From Psychromonas sp. 14N.309.X.WAT.B.A12 (GTDB lineage Bacteria > Pseudomonadota > Gammaproteobacteria > Enterobacterales > Psychromonadaceae), in contig NZ_JAPNXS010000002.1 in assembly GCF_030397575.1 (NCBI RefSeq), positions 1 through 64,000 on the forward strand: 64,000 nt of DNA. The letters run 5' to 3'. The position numbers and the translations under genes are program-made. How positions within the stretch are numbered: position 1 is the first letter of the stretch; every line of letters begins with the position of its first letter. Positions 28,602 through 37,774 of this stretch are shown here, piece by piece. The notes under the pieces are model-generated. The model made no database searches. It was not told the origin of the DNA and saw only the letters and a list, made by a program, of their open reading frames with translations.

Positions 28602-29774
28602 CTAAACCTCGCATCCATTCTTTAGTACTGATGTTACACCTTTGAATGTCCACCAATAATCATTATCGCCTTTTCTTTTAAATGGTCCTTGGCCACCGAC
28701 ATATAAACCACTCAACGAAGCAATAATCACTCTTGAACCAAAACTAGAACTACGCCACTTTTCTAAACATGCTGGTATGTCATCCCTACACTCCAAAAAT
28801 ACCAAAAGCACTGTTTTGTTTTCTCCTTTAGATAAAGCGAACTCAATTTCATTATTAATGTGGTCATCGCCAAAACTGTAACCACAAACCGCTAACGTAT
28901 TACTTTGAGGAGAATTTAAAGATTTTCTAAATAAATCAAACTGAGAAGAAAACGGATCTTGCTGAGTAGCAATGTATTTTGTTGCTTGAGGGTAAATTAG
29001 AACACGACGATCTGCCTTGGGATAGCGGTCATTATCCCTAACGCGCCAGACATAGCCTTTATTACAAAGAAACCAATCTATCGACCCGTGCATCTTGATT
29101 AAGTTTGCGCGCTGTCCATTTGTTGGTGCTGGTTCGCCATATCTCTGAGTACGGTGAGCGACAGCTCCTCCAGCAAAACCGTCCCAATACGGCACTTTGT
29201 TCAGAGCTAATGCATCTTCCAAAAGAGTGTCGTAGTTAGTTGTGAAAATATTGACTGTTTTTCTTCGTTCATGAACACCAGCAGACGCATGATTAAACAG
29301 TGTGTCGATAAACTCTAAATGGGACTCAATATCGACAATTGGCTCTGACAACGTACCTTCTTCATCTGCCGTTTCATCACTGCCTTCAACATAGCCACAA
29401 CGGATAACATTTGAGATAGACTCAAGAATTATGTTATGTACTTCTTCTAGAGTAGCTAGTTCAACTTTCGTCCCTCGAATTACTGTTTTCTTTTCTTTGT
29501 TTCTTTCAGCTAATGCAGCATAGTCGCCTAGATGACTAAGAACATGCTCTATATGGCATTGCCCTGGCAACTCTTCAAATAGTGGAGTAATAATATTGTC
29601 ATATAATTTCTTATGGCTAGCTTTTATATCCTTCTTAACTTTATTCGTTAAAGGGTACATAAGCGGCAGTTTAGCGTCGAAACTTATTCCTGCACCCAGC
29701 AGCCAACTTTGCTCACTACACTTTAAGTGTTCCTCTACTTGCAAGAACAACTCGTCATCAATCAAATCATCCAT
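28602..29774 (-). CDS. SIR2-family NADase-like protein of a SIR2-HerA defence pair
   Basis: 390 aa with the SIR2 core: GAGIS at 27-31 (NAD-binding loop), FTTNYD at 177-182, KMHGSIDW at 227-234 with the catalytic histidine, and GYSFGDDHIN at 298-307. This is the SIR2_2-like class used in bacterial anti-phage systems, where it degrades NAD+ during infection. A good AAGGAA ribosome site precedes the ATG. Tight coupling to the HerA gene supports a two-component system; activity here is inferred. Confidence 0.9.
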   Translation of the reverse strand: MDDLIDDELFLQVEEHLKCSEQSWLLGAGISFDAKLPLMYPLTNKVKKDIKASHKKLYDNIITPLFEELPGQCHIEHVLSHLGDYAALAERNKEKKTVIRGTKVELATLEEVHNIILESISNVIRCGYVEGSDETADEEGTLSEPIVDIESHLEFIDTLFNHASAGVHERRKTVNIFTTNYDTLLEDALALNKVPYWDGFAGGAVAHRTQRYGEPAPTNGQRANLIKMHGSIDWFLCNKGYVWRVRDNDRYPKADRRVLIYPQATKYIATQQDPFSSQFDLFRKSLNSPQSNTLAVCGYSFGDDHINNEIEFALSKGENKTVLLVFLECRDDIPACLEKWRSSSFGSRVIIASLSGLYVGGQGPFKRKGDNDYWWTFKGVTSVLKNGCEV

Positions 29775-29831
29775 TCTATTTCCTTCTTATAGAGTTGTAC
29801 CGAAGTGGCAACCAGAGCGTTATAACATATA

Positions 29832-29885
29832 ATTAGATAACAAAATGTCATCTCCCCATTGGAAAGATGACAAATATCTAATGAT
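29832..29885 (-). promoter_or_regulatory. Nested palindrome upstream of the SIR2-HerA operon
   Basis: Inner hairpin TGTCATCT/AGATGACA plus four more pairs, loop AAT (29846-29872), enclosed by the outer arms ATTAGATA/TATCTAAT. It lies about 60-110 nt before the SIR2 start. It could be an operator, an mRNA structure or a remnant recombination site; no promoter pair could be fixed next to it. Confidence 0.5.
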
Positions 29886-30041
29886 TAATAATAGACTTAG
29901 GTTACTGCAATTATCATTTTAATCAACAATGTAAAATATAAATCATCTGAAAAGGCGACAAAATGCAATATTTACGGCGGAAAGATGGCTAGTACAGTAC
30001 ACAGTGTAAATAAGTAATATTATGTAGTTAAAATACAAATT

Positions 30042-30535
30042 TGCTCAATATGACTACGTCTATTCACCCCATTGAGTTTTGCTGAATGATTGCCTTTAGG
30101 ACACAAAGTGCTGATCAGCCATTAATTTAATTAATATCAATCAGTTAAAACAAAACTTTGCTCAATATAGCTGCTACTTCCCGACTGTTGAACTTTCCCA
30201 AATCCTTCTTTGCTTTTAGCAAAGCCAAACAATATGTTTGAGTTAGGCTCAATATGACTTCGTCCACTCCCCCTGTTGAGTTTTTCTGAATGGATGAGTG
30301 CCTTTAGCAACCTAAGGCATGGATGCCGTTGCTAGCTGAGTTCGCCACATGGACGTGGCGTATGAGCGGTGCGTTAAGAAGGTAGTTATTTATTCAGATT
30401 AAAAAACGAATTGGGGCCAGTCTCTTTGCTTACTTTCTCTGCTGGCAGAGAGAAAGTAAAGTCGCCGACAGGGTGAAATTTCAGTAAATAATCTACAACA
30501 TGACTGGATGAGCGCAGACGAAATATACTCAGATG
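30042..30535. repeat. Dispersed intergenic repeat, partial copy plus unit A
   Basis: 30042-30110 repeats the later segment 30247-30315 (CTCAATATGACT-CGTC ... TTGAGTTTT-CTGAATG). Unit A proper runs from about 30150 to 30535. It contains the words CCCAAATCCTTC, TTGCTTTTAGCAAA, a CATGGATG-centred hairpin, CGCCACatggacGTGGCG, a TTACTTTCTCT/AGAGAAAGTAA hairpin, GTCGCCGACAGGG and GAGCGCAGACGAAA. All recur in unit B. No coding function seen. Confidence 0.75.
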
Positions 30536-30559
30536 CTTTCAACTAATGTAAATATTAAA

Positions 30560-30642
30560 AACAAGCAGGCTAAAAAAAGGAATCGCAGAGCTCTTCCGCT
30601 CGTGGTACTAGTCTCTCGGCTAACTCTCCCAGCGCCCCGAAT
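30560..30642. repeat. Repeat module shared with the ybaK 3' flank
   Basis: AAAAAAGGAATCGCAGAG, ACTAGTCTCTCGGCTAA and CCCAGCG occur in the same order and spacing as at 14660-14730. Here the stem is imperfect (GGAATCGC/GCTCTTCC), so it is less likely to terminate. Confidence 0.65.
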
Positions 30643-30935
30643 AAAACCTTGCTCGATATGGCTGCAACTCCCCCACCGTTGAACCTTCCCAAATCCTTCA
30701 TTGCTTTTAGCAAACCCAAACAGGATGTTTGGGTTAGGCTCGTTCTGGCCATGGATGGCCAGCAAGAGTCGCTGCGTTATAAAAGTAATGAAGGATTTGG
30801 ATAAGAAAGTGATTCGGTGGCCAGTCTTTTTGCCTACTTTTTCTTCTGGCAAGAAAAAGGTGGTCGCCGACAGGGCGAAAACACAGCAAAGAAGAATCAA
30901 AGTGATTGGACGAGCGCAGACGAAAAACCACTCAA
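30643..30935. repeat. Dispersed intergenic repeat, unit B
   Basis: Homologous to unit A with the same order of words. It holds the palindrome CTGGCCATGGATGGCCAG (30745-30762) and a hairpin CTTTTTCTT-ctggc-AAGAAAAAG whose arms differ from unit A by compensating changes. It ends about 80 nt before the peptidoglycan-binding protein gene. Confidence 0.75.
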
Positions 30936-31016
30936 GAAAAGCAGATCAATATGAACTTATCTTGTTGATAGTTGACTCAGATACAGCAATTAACTCTCTA
31001 GGAAGGAACGTAATAA

Positions 31017-31547
31017 ATGAAATTTTCAACTTTAATCATGATATGTGGATTAGTATTTACCCAACAAGCATTCGCTGAAAATAATGGGAAAAACACCTCT
31101 GATTGTCATTCAAACAATACTCAAGACTGTACAACAACAAACAATAATAATGCAAAACAGCAAGGTTCAAAAACGGTTGTACAGACAACGACTAAGACAA
31201 CTGTAACAACACAGCAGAAATCAGGTAATGCTTCAAAAGAAGTTGTGCAGACCTCTAAGCAAACAGAGCAATCATCAAAAGCTTCTGTAAAAAACTCGCC
31301 AGAAGTACAGAAAAAAGCAGTCACAACGACACGTACAACAACAAAAGCCGTATCAGGGCGTTCTTTAATATTGCAAACACAACAACAATTAAATCGCCTT
31401 GGTTATAAAGCGGGTAAAGCAGATGGCTTAATGGGTAAAAATACACGAGAAGCGATTAAACGCTTTCAAAAGCAGCACAACATTCGTGTTGACGGGAAAA
31501 GTAGTTCAGCATTGCTAGCTTTATTGAAAAAAGCGAATAAGAAGTAA
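31017..31547 (+). CDS. Secreted peptidoglycan-binding-domain protein
   Basis: 176 aa. Signal peptide to about residue 20 (MKFSTLIMICGLVFTQQAFA), a long low-complexity Thr/Gln/Lys linker to about residue 110, then a C-terminal PG_binding_1 fold (LQTQQQLNRLGYKAGKADGLMGKNTREAIKRFQKQH) as found in many cell-wall proteins. Probably periplasmic and wall-bound; no catalytic domain. An AGGAAGG site lies about 10 nt upstream of the ATG. Confidence 0.85.
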   Translation: MKFSTLIMICGLVFTQQAFAENNGKNTSDCHSNNTQDCTTTNNNNAKQQGSKTVVQTTTKTTVTTQQKSGNASKEVVQTSKQTEQSSKASVKNSPEVQKKAVTTTRTTTKAVSGRSLILQTQQQLNRLGYKAGKADGLMGKNTREAIKRFQKQHNIRVDGKSSSALLALLKKANKK

Positions 31548-31643
31548 TTTAATGTTTACATTTGAAAACACAAATATAGCCGATAGGTAAGTTGATAGAC
31601 TCAACGATACCAGTAAACTGGTTCGCTATATTTAGTATTAAAC

Positions 31644-31673
31644 CACCTACCGTTAATTTTATAACGGTAGGTG
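31644..31673. terminator. Hairpin between convergent genes
   Basis: Perfect 12-bp stem CACCTACCGTTA/TAACGGTAGGTG with a 6-nt loop. T-runs are weak on both sides, so it may terminate or stabilise 3' ends. Confidence 0.6.
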
Positions 31674-31690
31674 TGATGAACAATCTGCTA

Positions 31691-33157
31691 TTACCAACCG
31701 ATATAACGTTGTGCTGAATCATATCGATCGCTTGTATGCCCAATCAATGTTTCAACTGCTTCTTCAAACTCCTCTTCAGAAGTAAAGGTATAATCATTGC
31801 CTTCACTTGCAACGTAATCCTCTATCAAACTTTGAAAGCTAGTAAATTCATCATTAATATTATATTCGGTGGAACTATCACTATTAAAATAGCTTTTAGC
31901 AAATGTTTCTAAATAGGTTTGATATTGAGCTTCGTAAGTTGCTTGGTCAAGAATATAACCAATCAATGGCCATTCATCTTCATCTACTGAGGTCATTGTA
32001 ATTGATAGTGCTCGGTTGTTATCAACTAGTGCTTCATTGTTGTCCCAGGGTATCCACTCAAAGGTTCCGGTATCAGGATTATGATATAAAAAGAAGTTGT
32101 GTGGCATTACGCCATAAGTGTCCCAGTTCTGCATAACACTATTTGCGGCAAGCCATTTTAAGAAAGTATCGACATCAAAAACGGCTTCTAAATTAGCTTG
32201 CCATGCTTCGTCATCGCTACTGGTACGTGAACTGTCATTAATAACATCATAAAGTGCTGCTATGTCCTCATAAGTCTCGTCATCATCAGTTTTTAAGCCA
32301 TACTCGTCTTCATCATAAGTGCCGCTTGCAAATGTTGCTGCATCGTCTTCTGGTTTGTATAAGTTACCATCATCATTATCGTAATATTGAGTTTCGATAA
32401 CTGTGTCATCAACTTCTTCAACGAGTGTATAAAGTCCATAATAAATATCATTTTCTTCATCACCACTACCATCCACATTAAGGTATAAGGCGTAAAAAGT
32501 AGAATGTGCACTGGCTAGACCGAAATCTCTAAAAATATCATTAGCGACTACTTCATGCATTTCTGATTGATCATCGTAGTTATTTTTTAGGTTTAATTGT
32601 TTGAACCCATAAAAACGCTGATTTTTTATTTCTGGGTATTCGTCTTCAAATTCATCAAAATCAAGTTTAAACGGTAGTTTACTATTACCGGCATTATATA
32701 GGCTTGAGTTTCCTTTAAATCTCACACCTACTTTATACCATTCCGTCCAGGTATCATCTTCTTCGGAATAATAAAATACTTCAGAAGGGACGAAAATAGG
32801 GTTATCAAGGTCGCTAAAATCTGTCGAGCCATTAAGTTCTTCGGTTAACTCTTCAAGGTCATCATTCATCACAGTCCAGTTTTCAGATTCAATAACAATG
32901 CGTAGTTTCTGTACCTCACTAGTATTAAAAACAACATCGATGTTTTCAATAATTTCATCTGTGGTTAGCTTTTCATGAGTGGCTTCCGACCAGTCATCAG
33001 TATTATCTAATTCACTATAAACAATATCTGACTCATCGGTAGAGCTTGCTGTCACTGAGTCTGAATCGTCTGACTCTGTACAAGCAATGAGTGAAAATAA
33101 TGAGAGTACAATAGCCATTATTTTTAAATAACTAAGGGTATGTTTTATCAACATCAT
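31691..33157 (-). CDS. CotH-family (spore-coat-kinase-like) lipoprotein
   Basis: 488 aa. Lipoprotein signal with lipobox LIAC and Cys26, followed by a very Asp/Ser-rich linker. Residues from about 80 resemble CotH kinases: VRFKGNSS, LPFKLDFDEF, GFKQLNLKNNYDD, NLYKPED, and FEWIPWDNNEAL, which carries the D-x-N-type metal-binding residues. CotH proteins phosphorylate proteins in Bacillus; marine homologues are often secreted with unknown targets. Strongly acidic overall, as in halotolerant surface proteins. Confidence 0.8.
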   Translation of the reverse strand: MMLIKHTLSYLKIMAIVLSLFSLIACTESDDSDSVTASSTDESDIVYSELDNTDDWSEATHEKLTTDEIIENIDVVFNTSEVQKLRIVIESENWTVMNDDLEELTEELNGSTDFSDLDNPIFVPSEVFYYSEEDDTWTEWYKVGVRFKGNSSLYNAGNSKLPFKLDFDEFEDEYPEIKNQRFYGFKQLNLKNNYDDQSEMHEVVANDIFRDFGLASAHSTFYALYLNVDGSGDEENDIYYGLYTLVEEVDDTVIETQYYDNDDGNLYKPEDDAATFASGTYDEDEYGLKTDDDETYEDIAALYDVINDSSRTSSDDEAWQANLEAVFDVDTFLKWLAANSVMQNWDTYGVMPHNFFLYHNPDTGTFEWIPWDNNEALVDNNRALSITMTSVDEDEWPLIGYILDQATYEAQYQTYLETFAKSYFNSDSSTEYNINDEFTSFQSLIEDYVASEGNDYTFTSEEEFEEAVETLIGHTSDRYDSAQRYIGW

Positions 33158-33399
33158 ATAAGTCCTTTTATTACAATGATTTCAATGGGAGTATCTAGGT
33201 GCTTCCCGTGACATTAAGTTTGCGATCAAGATGAAATCAACAATCATCTTCTATGAATGTAAATATAACGGTCAAATGAGCAAACAATGTGCAAATCGAT
33301 ATTGATTTAATGAGTAGGTTGAAAAGAGTAAAGAAATTGATATGGGAAGCTTTAAAGTACAGGCTCCTAGTCTATGAAACCTGTGCTTTAATGGATTTA

Positions 33400-34314
33400 T
33401 TAATGGCTTTGTAATGCCTCCGCTAAATAATTCACAAAGGCTTTTAGCTGACTGGGAATAAATTTCGACTGCGGATATTGTGCAATAATACCGCCTTGAT
33501 AATTACCTAATGTCCTCCATTCAGGTAGCAATTGTACGAGTTGCTTTGAGTCAATCTCTTTAGCCACTGAGAAATCAGGAAACAGTGCAATACCAATACC
33601 TTGAAGTACAGCCTCTCTACGAATTTCACTATGATTAACAGTAAATGTGCCTTGAACGTTTATTTCACACACCTGTTTTTCATGTTGGAACTTCCATTGA
33701 CGATCTTTTGTCACCTCACCGAGTACGATGCAGTTATGATCTTTTAATTCATTAGGGTGTACTGGTGTGCCATGTTCTTTTAAATAAGCAGGCGTTGCAC
33801 ATAATAGCTGTTTGCAATTGCCTAATTTCTTAGCCACTAGCCCTTCTATTGGGCTATCTGTAATGCGAATAACTAAATCTACTTCATCGCCAATTGGGTC
33901 AATGATGTGATCGGCCACTTTAAAATGAAAGGATACTTTTGGATACAGTTTTAAAAAATCCATGACCATTGGCATCAAGACTTGTCGCGACAATGCTTTA
34001 GGAGCAGCAATACGTAGCGACCCAGTAATATCAGTTTCATTAGATTGTGCCGCTGAAACAGCCATTTTGGCAGAGGCTAGCATGTCTCGACATTGTATAA
34101 AGACTTGCTCACCTGTAGGCGTCAAACGCATTTTCCTGGTGGTTCTTTCTAACAGCTTTTCTTCAATGGCGAGCTCTAAACGCGCCACACTGCGGCTGAT
34201 TGATGAGGGTGAAACGCCAATTGCTTGAGCCGCTTGAGATAAGCTACCAGACTCCACCACTTTAACAAAAATAGCCATTTCAGAAAGAAGAGGAATCAAT
34301 TTATTAATGTCCAC
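33400..34314 (-). CDS. LysR-family transcriptional regulator
   Basis: 304 aa from a GTG at 34314. N-terminal winged helix-turn-helix (FVKVVESGSLSQAAQAIGVSPSSISRSVARLE) and C-terminal periplasmic-binding-like effector domain. The frame stays open to 34389, but that would cover the divergent EamA gene's upstream region; the GTG has AAAGGA 10 nt before it. Divergent from the transporter at 34407, so it probably controls that gene and itself. Confidence 0.88.
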   Translation of the reverse strand: MDINKLIPLLSEMAIFVKVVESGSLSQAAQAIGVSPSSISRSVARLELAIEEKLLERTTRKMRLTPTGEQVFIQCRDMLASAKMAVSAAQSNETDITGSLRIAAPKALSRQVLMPMVMDFLKLYPKVSFHFKVADHIIDPIGDEVDLVIRITDSPIEGLVAKKLGNCKQLLCATPAYLKEHGTPVHPNELKDHNCIVLGEVTKDRQWKFQHEKQVCEINVQGTFTVNHSEIRREAVLQGIGIALFPDFSVAKEIDSKQLVQLLPEWRTLGNYQGGIIAQYPQSKFIPSQLKAFVNYLAEALQSH

Positions 34315-34406
34315 AGCGCAATTATCCTTTCCATTTATTAGTATTGTTTCATATAAGTTAATTATTAATACTCTGCTTGTCAAAATCATTATTAAGAAGA
34401 GTCCTT

Positions 34407-35351
34407 ATGAACACACTAAACAGTACAGTAAGCAACGCGGTAGATAAGCGTTCAGGTTTCATTTTCACCAAGTATTTGCCTAAATTTCCATTAACTGAAA
34501 TGTTGTTACTATTGGTCGCTATTTTTTGGGGAACAAGTTATGGGTTAACCAAAGAGGCGCTTATCTTTACTAGCGTATTGTTGTTCATTGCCATTCGTTT
34601 CTCGTTGACCAGTTTATGTATGGCACCGATTGTGTTTAAGGAATATCGGGCAGGTAAGAATAAAGATTGGAAAGTGGCTATTCCAAGCGGTCTGATTTTG
34701 TCTGCTATTTTCCTATGTGAAGTTTATGGTATTTCACAAACATCAGCCTCTAATGCGGCTTTTTTAATTAGTTTGTCGGTGATATTAACGGCTTTTTTTG
34801 AACCTTTAATTAACCGTTCTAATATCTCACCTTCATTAATTTGGTTGGCCCTCTGCTCTATTGTGGGAGTGTATTGTTTAACTCACTCTGGCTCTACAAC
34901 AATAACGCTCAACACAGGCGACTATTTCATTTTATGTGCGGCTACCTTGCGTGCTGCGATGGTCACTGTGACTAAGCGATTATCTGAAGGGAAAGATATC
35001 ACTACCTCTATGCTGACTGCTATTCAGTCATTTATTGTTGCGATCAGTGCGCTTGTCTTATGCTTTTTAACACAGCCCTTTGCTGATATTAACTTACCAG
35101 CAACAATGTCATTTTGGCTAACGATGACTTACCTTGTGTTGTGCTGTACTTTGTTTGCTTTTTGTATTCAAAACTACGCAATCAGAAAGATATCTCCTAC
35201 TAAAGTCTCTTTATTGATGGGTAGCGAACCGTTATTCGGGGCTTTATTTGCAGTAGTTTGGTTGAATGAGTCATTTACTGTGTTGCAGATGATTGGCGGC
35301 GGATTAATCCTTGCCAGTGTGTTGGTGACTTCAATGAGAGCAAATAAATAG
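34407..35351 (+). CDS. EamA/DMT-family membrane transporter
   Basis: 314 aa with about ten membrane segments and the two EamA repeats (FWGTSYGLTKEAL in the first; LMGSEPLFGALFAVVWLNESFT in the second). Drug/metabolite transporter superfamily, likely an exporter; substrate unknown. The ATG at 34407 has AAGAAGAG 5 nt upstream and is preferred over one ten codons earlier. Paired with a divergent LysR regulator. Confidence 0.88.
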   Translation: MNTLNSTVSNAVDKRSGFIFTKYLPKFPLTEMLLLLVAIFWGTSYGLTKEALIFTSVLLFIAIRFSLTSLCMAPIVFKEYRAGKNKDWKVAIPSGLILSAIFLCEVYGISQTSASNAAFLISLSVILTAFFEPLINRSNISPSLIWLALCSIVGVYCLTHSGSTTITLNTGDYFILCAATLRAAMVTVTKRLSEGKDITTSMLTAIQSFIVAISALVLCFLTQPFADINLPATMSFWLTMTYLVLCCTLFAFCIQNYAIRKISPTKVSLLMGSEPLFGALFAVVWLNESFTVLQMIGGGLILASVLVTSMRANK

Positions 35352-35416
35352 AAGTAGGTACGACATAATCATTAACAATATAGAGACTATGTCATTGCAA
35401 AGCAGTGTTAAAAATG

Positions 35417-35470
35417 ATCGTACTTATCGGTTAACCAATGCCTTGGCTAGCTAGATTAGATAAGTACGAT
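35417..35470. repeat. 12-bp inverted repeat with 30-nt spacer
   Basis: ATCGTACTTATC (35417-35428) and GATAAGTACGAT (35459-35470) are perfect inverted repeats between the convergent EamA and small-lipoprotein genes. No T-run follows either arm. Confidence 0.6.
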
Positions 35471-35492
35471 GCACTTGATGGTAATAACAGTT

Positions 35493-35684
35493 TTAATTAA
35501 TTGACGCGGTCAATGCTTTATTTATATTTTGTTGTTCAATGATTTTGTGTGTATTTAATTGCTCATTGGCAAATCTAGGACCGCCACCGCCACCTGGACC
35601 ACCGTGAAATAAAGGAGCACAAGCTGACATCCCTACTGTAGTCAGCAGCGTGACACTTAACACTAGTAATTTTGAATGTTTCAT
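35493..35684 (-). CDS. Small lipoprotein
   Basis: 63 aa. Lysine start, hydrophobic helix and lipobox MSAC|APL with the lipidated Cys at residue 22, then a glycine stretch and a short polar tail. A G-run (GGGGGGG) lies just before the ATG as a ribosome site. Too short to classify; presumably anchored in an envelope membrane. Confidence 0.65.
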   Translation of the reverse strand: MKHSKLLVLSVTLLTTVGMSACAPLFHGGPGGGGGPRFANEQLNTHKIIEQQNINKALTASIN

Positions 35685-36044
35685 AAACCCCCCCGTTATA
35701 AAAATCAGATCACTTTCGCGTAACGTTTTAAGTGATGTCGAATAGACTAGATTAGCTATTTAATTGGTATAATACGCCTGCTTTTTTCATCTATCAATAC
35801 AGAGGTAGTAATACCAATCGCAACAAATAGCTTTTACAACAGTCCACTTCCTCCTTGTAAATTTGGTAAAGGAAATAGCCATTAAAGAATTAACATCTTT
35901 TGGTTAATTCTCCGATAGACGATTAACCAAGTTAGCCGTCGAAAGGGTTAGTTTGCGCCTTGAATGGAATTGTTTTTCCAGTGCAAAAATTTAAATAATA
36001 TATTTAATGTCTCTGTATAAGTGCATTGGATTCAACAAATTAAA
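35685..36044. other. Intergenic region between small lipoprotein and glyA terminator
   Basis: About 360 bases, no gene seen. It holds two inverted repeats of unclear role: ATTGGTAT/ATACCAAT (35763-35818, 40-nt spacer) and GAATTAAC/GTTAATTC (about 35887-35911). Confidence 0.5.
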
Positions 36045-36084
36045 GACAAAAAAAATCCGTGTTTGCTAAAAACAAACACGGATT
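36045..36084 (-). terminator. Terminator of glyA
   Basis: AATCCGTGTTTG-loop-CAAACACGGATT, 12-bp perfect stem, followed on the minus strand by eight or more Ts. Confidence 0.9.
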
Positions 36085-36106
36085 CTTTAAAGCAGATAAT
36101 TAACTA

Positions 36107-37372
36107 CTATGCATACACTGGGTGTGCGCCACAGAATTTAGCTACTTTCACTTTTACTGCTTCAATAGTAGCAGCTAGTTTTTCTTCATCTTTAATTGCA
36201 TCAAGCACGTCACAAATCCAACCAGCTAATTCAGTTGCATCTTCAGTGTTTGCACCACGGCGAGTGAATGCAGGTGTACCGATACGTAGACCAGATGTAA
36301 CAAATGGAGAACGTGGATCGTTTGGTACAGAGTTCATGTTCACTGTGATGTGAGCAAGACCTAATGCTGCATCTGCTTCTTTACCTGTGATGTCTTGAGC
36401 AATCAAGTCAACTAGGAAAAGGTGGTTTTCTGTACCGTTAGATACGATTTTGTAACCGCGATCTTGGAATACTTTAACCATTGCTTTAGCGTTTGCTAAA
36501 ACAGACTCTTGGTATGCTTTAAATGCAGGCTCAGCACATTCTTTGAATGCAACTGCTTTAGCAGCGATAACGTGCATTAATGGACCACCTTGACCGCCTG
36601 GGAATACAGCTGAGTTTAATTTTTTCTCAATTGCTTCGTTAGCTTTAGCAAGGATAAGACCACCACGAGGGCCGCCTAATGTTTTGTGTGTTGTTGTTGT
36701 TACAACGTCAGCAAATGGTACTGGGTTAGGGTAAAGACCCGCAGCCACTAGACCAGCAACGTGTGCCATATCAACGAATAGGTAAGCACCTACTTTATCA
36801 GCGATTTCACGGAATTTAGCCCAATCTACGATACCTGAGTATGCAGAGAAACCAGCAACGATCATTTTTGGTTTGTGCTCAACAGCTAAACGCTCAACTT
36901 CAGCGTAATCAAGTACACCAGTATCTGGGTTGATACCGTATTGAACAGCGTTGTAAACTTTACCAGAGAAGCTAACAGATGCACCGTGTGTTAAGTGACC
37001 ACCGTGAGCAAGGCTCATACCTAAAACAGTATCGCCAGGCGCACATAAAGCAGCGTAAACAGCACTGTTTGCTTGAGAACCAGCATGTGGTTGTACGTTT
37101 GCGTAGTCAGCACCAAATAAAGATTTAGCACGTTCGATTGCTAGAGATTCAGCAACGTCAACGTATTCACAACCACCGTAGTAACGCTTACCTGGGTAAC
37201 CTTCAGCATATTTGTTTGTTAATTGACTACCTTGCGCTTCCATCACGCGTGGACTTGTGTAGTTTTCTGACGCAATCAGCTCAATGTGATCTTCTTGGCG
37301 TTGAACTTCATCAGTCATTGATTTCCATAATTCTGGATCGTAATCAGCAATATTCATATCTCGGTTAAACAT
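36107..37372 (-). CDS. glyA: Serine hydroxymethyltransferase
   Basis: 421 aa PLP enzyme interconverting serine and glycine while loading one-carbon units on tetrahydrofolate. Starts [16 protein letters not shown]; contains [13 protein letters not shown], the PLP-lysine motif [15 protein letters not shown] and FPGGQGGPL. The ATG at 37372 has AGGAG 6 nt upstream; an open frame to 37432 adds residues with no family counterpart. Own terminator, so probably monocistronic. Confidence 0.97.
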   Translation of the reverse strand: MFNRDMNIADYDPELWKSMTDEVQRQEDHIELIASENYTSPRVMEAQGSQLTNKYAEGYPGKRYYGGCEYVDVAESLAIERAKSLFGADYANVQPHAGSQANSAVYAALCAPGDTVLGMSLAHGGHLTHGASVSFSGKVYNAVQYGINPDTGVLDYAEVERLAVEHKPKMIVAGFSAYSGIVDWAKFREIADKVGAYLFVDMAHVAGLVAAGLYPNPVPFADVVTTTTHKTLGGPRGGLILAKANEAIEKKLNSAVFPGGQGGPLMHVIAAKAVAFKECAEPAFKAYQESVLANAKAMVKVFQDRGYKIVSNGTENHLFLVDLIAQDITGKEADAALGLAHITVNMNSVPNDPRSPFVTSGLRIGTPAFTRRGANTEDATELAGWICDVLDAIKDEEKLAATIEAVKVKVAKFCGAHPVYA

Positions 37373-37511
37373 GTGCATCTCCTGGTAGGAATTTAAAGTA
37401 TAAGTCAATTTGATGGTGCGCATTTTACGCAATCTTTACGCTATTGCATAGAGCAATGACGTGAAATATATCGTTACTCAACGTGAAGATTGGTAATAAT
37501 GACAGTAAATA

Positions 37512-37714
37512 ACCTCAGTTCTGGTTTATGGAAGCGAAACATCATATAAAATCAGATAGCTAAATCATTTAATAGGCAATTCTGCTAGTTGCGTGTAGTT
37601 CAGGCAAAGGTCAGATAAATTATTGAAACAATAACGGGTTATTGAGAAATAATTTAACGCAGAAATCCGTATAAATAGCGGTGTTGGCTCGCTTTTCTTA
37701 TCCAGTATTGAGGT
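37512..37714 (-). mobile_element. MITE-like element, copy 1
   Basis: 203 bp with imperfect terminal inverted repeats (ACCTCAATACTGG at one end, ACCTCAGTTCTGG at the other), flanked on both sides by TA. About 90% alike by eye to the element at 43006-43202, in the opposite orientation. A central hairpin (AAATTATTT...AATAATTT and CAATAAC/GTTATTG) is kept. No coding capacity. TA targets suggest mobilisation by a Tc1/IS630-type transposase; inferred. Confidence 0.75.
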
Positions 37715-37774
37715 TAATGGTTGGTTATTAAGTAAAAACCTAATAACCAACCATTTTTTCGCACAATATAACGA

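Noticed and set aside
26750-29825. GTTATAAC boxes at both ends of the SIR2-HerA pair as transposon ends
   Set aside because: The 8-mer is self-palindromic and AT-rich; only the GC next to it is shared, too little for terminal repeats.
24600-31000. Prophage or integrative element
   Set aside because: No integrase, phage structural gene, tRNA-derived attachment site or target duplication was found.
30529-31078. Several overlapping open frames of 60-125 codons in the repeat block
   Set aside because: They lie on both strands within the dispersed repeats, with no ribosome sites and no conserved protein pattern.
37373-37432. N-terminal extension of GlyA
   Set aside because: Ribosome site AGGAG lies within it, immediately upstream of the ATG at 37372.
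37565-37750. 61-codon minus-strand frame
   Set aside because: It is contained in the MITE-like element; the second copy does not keep the frame.
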